Shown here: one piece after another, positions 1-4,758 of the stretch
Numbering within the stretch: the stretch's first letter is position 1
Layout of the letters: every line of letters begins with the position of its first letter
Source of the DNA: JARRNO01 sp037384885
GTDB taxonomy: Bacteria > Acidobacteriota > UBA4820 > DSQY01
Reading direction: 5' to 3'
DNA length: 5,869 nucleotides
NCBI GenBank assembly: GCA_037384885.1
Contig: JARRNO010000133.1
Span: 1 to 5,869, forward strand
Program-made: the position numbers and the translations under genes
Notes under the pieces: model-generated
Seen by the model: the letters and a program-made list of their open reading frames with translations, nothing else
Database searches by the model: none
Told to the model about the DNA's origin: nothing

Positions 1-669
1 GTTCGTGGCGCCGAGCTTCTCAGCGATCGCTTCGTCTGAAATCATAGTAATCAAGCCATCCGTACACAGCATGAAGAGGTCGCCAGGCTCCGTCTTCAAC
101 TCTTTGATATCCGAAGCGGTTTCACCGGTGGTTCCCAGTGCGCGGGTGATCACGTTCCGAAACGGATGCCGCTGGGCTTCCGCATCGGTCAGATAACCCA
201 TTCTTACCTGCTCGTTCACCCATGAGTGATCCATGGTCATGATTTCGAGAGTCCCCTTCCGGAGCAGGTATGCCCGGCTATCGCCCACATGGGAAAGGAT
301 TACCCTTTCTCCATCCGTCAGGGCCGCGATCACGGTGGTTCCCATGCCCCGGGATTCGGGGTGCATGGCCGAGTAGTCCTGGAGTTCCTCGTTCGCCAGG
401 GCGATCGCCGTTTTCAAGCGCTTGGCCTGGGGCGAAAGGCCGTCCTCGTACTCATACGGCCAAATGTCCTCAGGGTCAAACGAAGCGTCTTCAAACAAAT
501 CGACAATCTTCCGGACCGCCAGCTTGGAGGCGATTTCGCCGCTGGAGTGTCCCCCCATCCCATCGGCAACAATGTAGAGCGACAGGTCGGGTCTGATGGT
601 GTAGGCGTCTTCGTTGTTGCTCCGCTTCATGCCGACGTGGGTCCGCCCCGCGGAAGAGTAACGCGTCAT
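1..669 (-). CDS. PP2C-family Ser/Thr protein phosphatase, N-terminal 223 residues (3' end outside window)
   Basis: Metal-dependent phosphatase that removes phosphate from Ser/Thr (PstP/Stp1/PrpC type). The frame is open from the ATG at 669 to the left edge, giving 223 codons of a family usually about 240-260 residues long, so only the last part is missing. Family motifs appear in order: RSNNEDAY with E20 and D21; VADGMGGHSSGE with metal ligand D36 and G37; MGTT at 109-112; HVGDSRAY at 127-134; DHSWVNEQVRMG from 147; RNVITRALG from 171; GDLFMLCTDGL with metal ligand D204. The final metal-binding Asp near the C-terminus lies outside. No membrane helix is seen in this part, so it is likely cytoplasmic. 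Its ATG overlaps the stop of the J-domain gene (ATGA). These enzymes usually oppose Hanks-type Ser/Thr kinases; none is visible here, though one could lie just left of the window. The catalytic core looks intact. Confidence 0.96.
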   Translation of the reverse strand, partial: MTRYSSAGRTHVGMKRSNNEDAYTIRPDLSLYIVADGMGGHSSGEIASKLAVRKIVDLFEDASFDPEDIWPYEYEDGLSPQAKRLKTAIALANEELQDYSAMHPESRGMGTTVIAALTDGERVILSHVGDSRAYLLRKGTLEIMTMDHSWVNEQVRMGYLTDAEAQRHPFRNVITRALGTTGETASDIKELKTEPGDLFMLCTDGLITMISDEAIAEKLGATN

Positions 670-1316
670 TTTTTCTTTCCGAAAATGGGGAATTTACCGC
701 CTTTCTGGCCCTCGCTTCCAAGCTCTTCAAGAAGACTGGGAAGGGACTCGTCGGCGGGATTAAGGGCCTGGGCGTCCTGCAGCGCTTTTTTTGCGCGGAT
801 CAACTGTCCGTGCGCAGCCAGAAATCGAGCATACTCCGCAACATATTCGGGACGATAGGGGTCGCGCCGGATGGCCTCCTCGACTTGCTCGGAACCACGA
901 GCGCGCCATTTGGGATTCCTGAGCCTGGCCATGCCTGCGTAGAACAAGGCCTGGCTGTTTCCCGGTTCCTGGCTCAGGACAAAATCCATCAGCGATATCG
1001 CTCCGTTGAAGTCGCCCGCTTTGAACCGGACGATCCCCTGCTGAAGATACTCTCTAGCCTGCTGCTGTGGAGATTTGACCACATCCTGGCTCTGAGCCGT
1101 CTGCCCGCGATCGTATTCTTCGCGGCGCTTGGGGTTTGACAGCGTGTTGAAGGCCTCGGTGATGTTCTTGAGATGCGCTTCGGCCTCCCGCTTCTTGCCA
1201 GGCATATCGAAACGATCCGGATGGTATTTTCGAACCAGTTCGCGAAAGGCGTTCACGATTTCCCTTGTTGTGGCCCGGGACGACACCCCGAGGATTTCAT
1301 AATAGGTTTTATCCAT
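666..1316 (-). CDS. J-domain protein with C-terminal TPR-like repeats
   Basis: 216 residues. Residues 1-70 are a J domain beginning DKTYYEILGVSSRAT, with the essential HPD tripeptide at 32-34 and the helix IV end AFNTLSNPKRREEYD at 55-69. J domains stimulate ATP hydrolysis by a DnaK-type Hsp70. There is no Gly/Phe-rich region, zinc-finger or DnaJ C-terminal substrate domain, so this is a class III (specialised) J protein rather than DnaJ. Residues about 85-195 form roughly three TPR-like helical pairs (AREYLQQGIVRFKAGDFNGA; ALFYAGMARLRNP; YVAEYARFLAAHGQLIRAKKAL), probably for partner binding. The C-terminus is basic (FGKKK). The start is chosen because the J domain begins immediately there; the frame is open upstream to 1487 but runs through the promoter and the preceding gene. 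Its TGA overlaps the ATG of the PP2C gene, so the two are co-translated. The mRNA may be leaderless. Confidence 0.93.
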   Translation of the reverse strand: MDKTYYEILGVSSRATTREIVNAFRELVRKYHPDRFDMPGKKREAEAHLKNITEAFNTLSNPKRREEYDRGQTAQSQDVVKSPQQQAREYLQQGIVRFKAGDFNGAISLMDFVLSQEPGNSQALFYAGMARLRNPKWRARGSEQVEEAIRRDPYRPEYVAEYARFLAAHGQLIRAKKALQDAQALNPADESLPSLLEELGSEGQKGGKFPIFGKKK

Positions 1317-1322
1317 GGCTCC

Positions 1323-1351
1323 AATATAGCGGAAACGCGTCACGCAGGCAA
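1323..1351 (-). promoter_or_regulatory. Sigma70-type promoter placing +1 at the J-protein start codon
   Basis: On the minus strand the -35 box is TTGCCT (1346-1351, 4 of 6) and the -10 box is TATATT (1323-1328, 5 of 6), with a 17-base spacer. Counting 7 bases from the end of the -10 box puts +1 at 1316, the A of the ATG. The message would therefore be leaderless. The GGAG at 1319-1322 is only 2 bases from the ATG, too close to act as a normal ribosome-binding site. Confidence 0.65.
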
Positions 1352-1438
1352 GAGATTCCGACCAAGGGCCATCCCCCGAAAACGGCGCTGCTGTCAGCTT
1401 GAAAATCGGGGCCGTGCGTACCCACGTTTCCTCCTCCC

Positions 1439-2587
1439 CTACTTCTTCAGGTAGGCCGGTTTCTTGGGAGAATGCCGTAAATCCCAAATTTTCCTGGCTT
1501 CCCTTCTCACGATTTCCGTCACGTTGCGATCCTTGACAAGAAATTTCAAGTCCTGATCGACCAAGCGTTGAACGAGAGGCATGGCCAGGGCCGGCGGCGT
1601 CTTTGGATTCGTCACAAGCCCTTTGACCACGGTATAGTTCTTCATCCAGTCCTTGTTGCGGAAAACTTTTCGGATAATGTCGACGGGAATGTTTCTCATG
1701 CGGGCGACAGCCTCCACCTCGGCGTCCGTCAACTTGGGAGAATCCAACACCGCCTCCTGAACCGTTTTGTTGCTGTCGCGGAGAAGGAGGGTCCGGGCCT
1801 CCTTGTTCCCCTTCAAGGCCAGTCCCACTTTTTCGGGAACGCTCATCTTCATGATGCGTTGGTAGAGGTTGCGGAAATCCTCTTCCGTGAGGTCCTCGGA
1901 GAGTTCTTCCGCCGATATGTCGATGTCCGCGATGTCGGCGGCGCTCTCCTCAGGAGGAGCTGCGGCCTGGGGTTCTGCCTCGGCCGCCTGGGGTTCCTCT
2001 TTCTTGGAGACTTCTCTCTCGGGAGCTTCAAAGGCGCCACCCGCGTGTCCGATCTTAAGTGAAAACCGGGTCTCGAAAATCCGGACGATTTCTTCCTTAT
2101 CCCGAAAAAACTGCTCACTGATGTCGAAAAGACGCCGGACCTGCGAGGGGGTGATTTTCGGATTGGATAGGAGGCCCTTAAGAATCTCAGGATGCTCCAG
2201 CAGCCGGTTTTGGTTGTCAATGATCTGATCGACGACCACCCCCTCCGCCGTTCTGGACAATTCAACAACGGCATTTGCCGGCAGGTTCTTGTTGCGAAGA
2301 AGAGCCGACGCCAGCTCGCGCTTTCTGGCCAGGACTTTGACTGCAAAGCCAAAAAACTCCTCGCCGAAGGCCTGATCCGGCAGGTATTGAAGCCACTCCT
2401 CGTCGTCCACCCCTGCCAGGCTCTCCTTGCTTGCCGTGCGGATTTCAGGATCGAGGTCGCTCCGAAGAACGGCCCAGAGTTCCAGGAGATTTTCACGGGG
2501 GATGGGCAACGCCCCCCTGGCCGCCGCCTGCTTTACCTGCGACGGAACGTTGCCGGACAGAATGCGTTCAACGAGAGGATGGGTCAT
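1439..2587 (-). CDS. LRV/HEAT-like helical-repeat protein, longer paralogue with acidic linker (382 aa)
   Basis: 382 residues from the ATG at 2587, whose ATGA overlap with the stop of the RodZ-like gene implies translational coupling. The frame extends to 2671, but the extra 28 residues overlap that gene and look non-native. Residues 1-90 are HEAT-like (SDLDPEIRTASKESLAG). Unit 1 spans about 95-160 and contains N142-P143-K-I-T-P. A low-complexity Ala/Glu/Pro linker spans about 183-237. Unit 2 spans about 248-371 with W314 and N327-P-K-T-P331. Unit 2 aligns nearly gap-free with residues 120-240 of the 242-aa gene at 3467-4195: MSVPEKVGLAL against MAVGEKITLAR, matched Trp, matched N-x-x-TP, and a matched D-x-x-V...VRR end. 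The C-terminus is basic (PKKPAYLKK). No membrane segment or enzyme motif is seen. A scaffold or adaptor role is inferred from the fold class. The stop is TAG at 1439-1441. It is probably the last gene of its operon. Confidence 0.88.
   Translation of the reverse strand: MTHPLVERILSGNVPSQVKQAAARGALPIPRENLLELWAVLRSDLDPEIRTASKESLAGVDDEEWLQYLPDQAFGEEFFGFAVKVLARKRELASALLRNKNLPANAVVELSRTAEGVVVDQIIDNQNRLLEHPEILKGLLSNPKITPSQVRRLFDISEQFFRDKEEIVRIFETRFSLKIGHAGGAFEAPEREVSKKEEPQAAEAEPQAAAPPEESAADIADIDISAEELSEDLTEEDFRNLYQRIMKMSVPEKVGLALKGNKEARTLLLRDSNKTVQEAVLDSPKLTDAEVEAVARMRNIPVDIIRKVFRNKDWMKNYTVVKGLVTNPKTPPALAMPLVQRLVDQDLKFLVKDRNVTEIVRREARKIWDLRHSPKKPAYLKK
1955..1996 (-). repeat. 21-bp tandem duplication in the acidic linker
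   Basis: Two adjacent 21-base units (1996-1976 and 1975-1955 in reading order) begin with the same 11 bases, GAACCCCAGGC. They encode EPQAAEA and EPQAAAP. The duplication is in frame and adds seven residues to the low-complexity linker of the 382-aa protein, a typical place for length variation between strains. Confidence 0.7.
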
Positions 2588-3462
2588 GGCCTTGTCCCGT
2601 CTCCTAACGTGTAGTCTTTCAGAACCGAACCCGCCGTGCCGGGAAGGCTGATGGGCTTCCCTTTCCACCAAACTTTAACCGCCCCAACGTCACCGACTGT
2701 CATCCGGAAGGAATCACCTGAAAAGGCGATCTGTTCGCCCGGTTGGGCGAGATGGTAAACCAGGGGGCGCTCCCCCGTGCCCCGGTAGAGTTCGAGCCAA
2801 CACTTCTTCTGCACCCGGATCACAAGGCTTTTGTCCGGGAGGGGCCCCGCCGTTTTCGCGGAGGCCCCCCTCTGCTGCCCCACATTGACCGGGGCCGGGG
2901 TTTTCTCATTGGGATTCGCCGGCGCCGGCCCGCTCAGACCGGCTGCTTTCGCAGAGGACTCCAACCGATTGGCCTTCGGAACCACCGCCTGTGGTTCCGG
3001 GCTGTTCTCCAGGGGCCTCTTGGAATGAGTTTCGGGCGCCAATGGCACACGATGATCGGCATGATTCATTCGCTGCAACACCAGAGCGAGAATAAAAAGG
3101 AGGATAACAGCGCTGGCCCCTGATGCAATGTAGATGGGCCGGAATCCCCGCGAATTCGGCCCGGACCGCGCCTCCTCGGGTTTTTGTGGACACGCTTCCG
3201 GCCCTTCGTTTTCGGGCTGAGGGGGATGGAGGACCGAGCGATAGTCGGAAAGAAGTTGTTCCGGATCGCATTTCAGATAATGCGCAATGGCTTTGAGGAA
3301 CCCGGTGATGAAAACTTCCGCGGGCAGATCTTCAAACTTTCCCGCCTCCAGCAGACGGAGGTTGGGCACCCTGATTTTAGTTTCTCTCGCCAATTCCTCC
3401 AGGCTGACCGCTGATTCCTCGCGGATCGCTTTGAGTTTTTGGCCAAACTCCGCTGCATTCAT
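2584..3462 (-). CDS. RodZ-like protein: N-terminal HTH, one membrane helix, DUF4115-like C-terminus
   Basis: 292 residues with the RodZ layout. Residues 1-75 form a HTH_25/Xre-type domain, with FGQKLKAIREESAVSLEELA followed by a recognition helix ending at LRLLEAGKFEDLP and FITGFLKAIAHYL at 51-63. A hydrophilic cytoplasmic linker follows, then one transmembrane helix at about 109-129 (IYIASGASAVILLFILALVL), then a Pro/Ala-rich external linker (about 138-208). A compact beta domain at 211-286 carries CWLELYRG, LAQPGEQIAF and VKVWWKGKPISLPG, typical of DUF4115/RodZ_C. In studied bacteria RodZ links MreB filaments to the wall-elongation machinery. I leave the symbol blank because many bacteria carry several RodZ-like proteins and no mreB is visible here. 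It sits 4 bases after one helical-repeat gene, and its stop overlaps the start of that gene's paralogue (ATGA), which suggests stoichiometric co-expression. The HTH may bind protein rather than DNA, as in RodZ. Confidence 0.92.
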   Translation of the reverse strand: MNAAEFGQKLKAIREESAVSLEELARETKIRVPNLRLLEAGKFEDLPAEVFITGFLKAIAHYLKCDPEQLLSDYRSVLHPPQPENEGPEACPQKPEEARSGPNSRGFRPIYIASGASAVILLFILALVLQRMNHADHRVPLAPETHSKRPLENSPEPQAVVPKANRLESSAKAAGLSGPAPANPNEKTPAPVNVGQQRGASAKTAGPLPDKSLVIRVQKKCWLELYRGTGERPLVYHLAQPGEQIAFSGDSFRMTVGDVGAVKVWWKGKPISLPGTAGSVLKDYTLGDGTRP

Positions 3463-3466
3463 CCCA

Positions 3467-4195
3467 TCAGCCTCCCAACCTGGTCTTGAGCATCCGCCTG
3501 ACCGCCACCGGGACCTTGGGATCGTCTGCAAGCATCCTGGCCTGGGGAGCCGGAAGCCGCCGGACAAATCCGATAACGGCGGAGAGCGGGGTGTTTCCGT
3601 TTCTCAAAAGGGACACCTGGACTTCCCGCCTTGTCGCCCATTTCGCATCCCGGGCGATGGATTCGAGAATGGGAGCGGGTGTCCTGGCCTGATTGACGAT
3701 GAACAGCACATCGTCTTCAACAATCCGGGGATTCTCCAGGAGCCCGGAAACAACCCGGGGGTCCTTTTCGTGGCGCAGCCTTTTAAGAATTTGGCCTCCG
3801 GCCTGCCGAGCCAGCGTTATTTTCTCCCCCACCGCCATACTCTGAAGCCGTTGTATCAGCACGGATTCCGCTAAATGCCGGACCTCGGTGGCGACGAGGA
3901 AATTCATGGTTGTATAATTCAAGTCTCGCCAGAACAGGAACTTCACGAAATTCATGGCTTCAGCAAGCGGGGCCCCTGGATGATTCACGAAGAAAAACTT
4001 GATTCTCGTTGAACGGATCCACTCGCTTCCGGCAACTCTTCTCAAAAAGACTTCCGGCAGCTCTCGTCTCTGAAGGACCTTGATGATGTGCCGCTGGGAA
4101 GCGGAAGGATGCGCCAGGAGAGCCACCAAGTCTTCTCCCTGAAGCGTCGGCAGTTTGGACCAGAGCTGTTCTTCCGTGAGACTTCGCTCAAGCAT
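3467..4195 (-). CDS. LRV/HEAT-like helical-repeat protein, shorter paralogue (242 aa)
   Basis: 242 residues, predicted soluble and mostly helical, with no signal peptide, membrane segment or catalytic motif that I can see. It is built of two copies of one unit. Copy 1 spans about 26-117 and copy 2 about 152-240. From the shared Trp (W59 and W186) the copies align without gaps through L77/L204, F83/F210 and L87/L214. The recurring pattern N-x-x-x-P-L followed by F-V-x-x-L resembles leucine-rich-variant or HEAT-type repeats, which normally act as protein-binding scaffolds. Residues 120-240 also align along their length with the C-terminal half of the gene two positions downstream (1439-2587). 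The start is chosen by GGGAGA 5 bases upstream of ATG. It is the first gene of a three-gene unit, and its TGA is 4 bases before the next start, so the two are probably translated together. Partner and function are unknown. Binding to the neighbouring RodZ-like protein is only inference. Confidence 0.88.
   Translation of the reverse strand: MLERSLTEEQLWSKLPTLQGEDLVALLAHPSASQRHIIKVLQRRELPEVFLRRVAGSEWIRSTRIKFFFVNHPGAPLAEAMNFVKFLFWRDLNYTTMNFLVATEVRHLAESVLIQRLQSMAVGEKITLARQAGGQILKRLRHEKDPRVVSGLLENPRIVEDDVLFIVNQARTPAPILESIARDAKWATRREVQVSLLRNGNTPLSAVIGFVRRLPAPQARMLADDPKVPVAVRRMLKTRLGG
3471..3476 (-). promoter_or_regulatory. Shine-Dalgarno fixing the start of the RodZ-like gene
   Basis: GGGAGG on the minus strand, 8 bases before the ATG at 3462 and located inside the end of the preceding gene. 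The frame is open further upstream to 3567, but that extension overlaps the previous gene and precedes the HTH domain with unrelated sequence, so 3462 is the likely start. Confidence 0.78.
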
Positions 4196-4200
4196 GCCGC

Positions 4201-4206
4201 TCTCCC
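4201..4206 (-). promoter_or_regulatory. Shine-Dalgarno for the 242-aa repeat protein
   Basis: GGGAGA on the minus strand, 5 bases before the ATG at 4195. It supports that start and lies within the short leader predicted from the promoter at 4216-4244. Confidence 0.7.
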
Positions 4207-4215
4207 GTTCATTGC

Positions 4216-4244
4216 ATTGTAATGCCGGGAGCGCATAGGCTCAA
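4216..4244 (-). promoter_or_regulatory. Sigma70-type promoter for the repeat/RodZ-like/repeat operon
   Basis: On the minus strand the -35 box is TTGAGC (4239-4244, 4 of 6) and the -10 box is TACAAT (4216-4221, 5 of 6), with a 17-base spacer. The predicted +1 is an A at about 4209, giving a 14-base leader that still includes the Shine-Dalgarno of the first gene. A repeat lies immediately upstream and could modulate it. Confidence 0.65.
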
Positions 4245-4248
4245 GCAC

Positions 4249-4272
4249 TGAAGGCGCCCGCCTTGAAGGCGC
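4249..4272. repeat. Three-arm inverted/direct repeat upstream of a promoter
   Basis: On the plus strand the 9-mer TGAAGGCGC occurs at 4249-4257 and again at 4264-4272, a 15-base period. Between them CGCCTT (4259-4264) is the reverse complement of the AAGGCG in both copies, so the middle arm can pair with either neighbour to give two mutually exclusive short hairpins. It ends 5 bases upstream of the -35 box at 4239-4244. It could be a regulator-binding site or a weak transcript-end structure for the gene before it. No U-tract follows on the transcribed strand, which argues against a standard terminator. Confidence 0.55.
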
Positions 4273-4291
4273 GTCTCTCTGTAACGCCTGT

Positions 4292-4657
4292 TCAGGAAGA
4301 GGGCGGCTCTTTGAAATGGTAGTGCTGGTTGAAGGTGTATACCTTCAAGTCGATCGGCACCGTAAAATTCGCTTTGATGTAAACCGTGTCTGAGTTTCTG
4401 GAGACGCTGAGATCCTTTGCCGTAATCGGGAGATTGAGTTCCTTGGCCTTCTGCAGCAACGCTTCCTTGATCTGTTCCGAGTTCTTGTGCTTCATGACGA
4501 AATCCGGATCCGTATTCCACGTCGACATATAGTCTCGGAACTGGTAGGCATTGATCCGGGGAGGGACCCACTTGACGAGAAAGTAAATAAGACCAGCCAG
4601 TATAAGAAGAAAAACGATAAGGCTCAAACGCCCATCGCCCCTTTCTCTCATGCGCAT
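4292..4657 (-). CDS. Small single-pass membrane protein, possibly DUF4845-like
   Basis: 121 residues. A basic N-terminus (MRMRERGDGR) is followed by one hydrophobic helix at about 11-29 and then a soluble domain of about 90 residues. The charge pattern suggests a signal anchor with the soluble part outside the cytoplasmic membrane. Visible blocks are VPPRINAYQFRDYM (31-44), a helical stretch near 58-74 ending KAKELNLPI, and a probable beta region from 82 to 116 containing VYIKANFTVPIDL and a Tyr/His/Phe-rich end. This architecture (N-terminal helix, VPP just after it, about 120 residues) resembles DUF4845-type proteins. That is a recollection of family layout, not a search result, and no molecular function is known to me. 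The start is chosen by an AGGAGG site 6 bases upstream. It is a monocistronic-looking gene between two promoters. Confidence is high that it is a gene and low for the family. Confidence 0.85.
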   Translation of the reverse strand: MRMRERGDGRLSLIVFLLILAGLIYFLVKWVPPRINAYQFRDYMSTWNTDPDFVMKHKNSEQIKEALLQKAKELNLPITAKDLSVSRNSDTVYIKANFTVPIDLKVYTFNQHYHFKEPPSS

Positions 4658-4663
4658 GCACGA

Positions 4664-4669
4664 CCTCCT
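4664..4669 (-). promoter_or_regulatory. Strong Shine-Dalgarno deciding the start at 4657
   Basis: The minus strand reads AGGAGG here, 6 bases before the ATG at 4657 and 12 bases before a second in-frame ATG at 4651. The spacing favours the upstream ATG. An out-of-frame GTG at 4661 opens only a shadow frame. Confidence 0.8.
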
Positions 4670-4683
4670 AAGGTTCCGTTCTT

Positions 4684-4712
4684 ATCATAGGAAATGTCAC
4701 TCACCGCGTCAA
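4684..4712 (-). promoter_or_regulatory. Sigma70-type promoter for the 121-aa membrane protein gene
   Basis: On the minus strand the -35 box is TTGACG (4707-4712, 5 of 6 consensus bases) and the -10 box is TATGAT (4684-4689, 5 of 6), separated by exactly 17 bases. The predicted +1 is a G at about 4677, giving a 20-base leader that contains the Shine-Dalgarno. It sits in the gap after valS, so the downstream gene probably has its own start site in addition to any read-through. This is a sequence match only. Confidence 0.72.
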
Positions 4713-4758
4713 CCGGGCGGCAGGCAAGCCACAGGGGCGGGGCGAAGGCGCAAGGCAT

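Noticed and set aside
226..858. Long plus-strand open frame of about 210 codons
   Set aside because: It lies antisense to the PP2C and J-domain genes, which carry unmistakable family motifs. Its translation is low-complexity Arg/Pro/Gly-rich and shows no domain.
1374..1411. Possible terminator hairpin (CCCCGA paired with TCGGGG) after the 382-aa gene
   Set aside because: The stem is only 6 pairs with a loop of about 26 bases, and no T-tract follows on the transcribed strand.
1317..1487. Upstream extension of the J-domain gene by 57 residues
   Set aside because: It would run through the promoter and into the preceding gene. J domains of this type start within a few residues of the DKTYYEILG motif.
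1849..2496. Alternative minus-strand frame of about 215 codons inside the 382-aa gene
   Set aside because: The translation is Arg/Ser-rich with no domain, whereas the overlapping frame shows clear helical repeats with a paralogue nearby.
2588..2671. Upstream extension of the 382-aa gene by 28 residues
   Set aside because: It overlaps the end of the RodZ-like gene, and the extension does not look like the rest of the protein. The ATGA overlap at 2584-2587 gives a better start.
3287..3874. Plus-strand open frame of about 195 codons
   Set aside because: It is antisense to the RodZ-like and 242-aa repeat genes, has no recognisable domain and no convincing start signals. It is a shadow of GC-rich coding sequence.
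4713..4758. Possible terminator after valS
   Set aside because: The stretch is GC-rich but I find no stable stem followed by a T-run. The end of the valS transcript is therefore unresolved.
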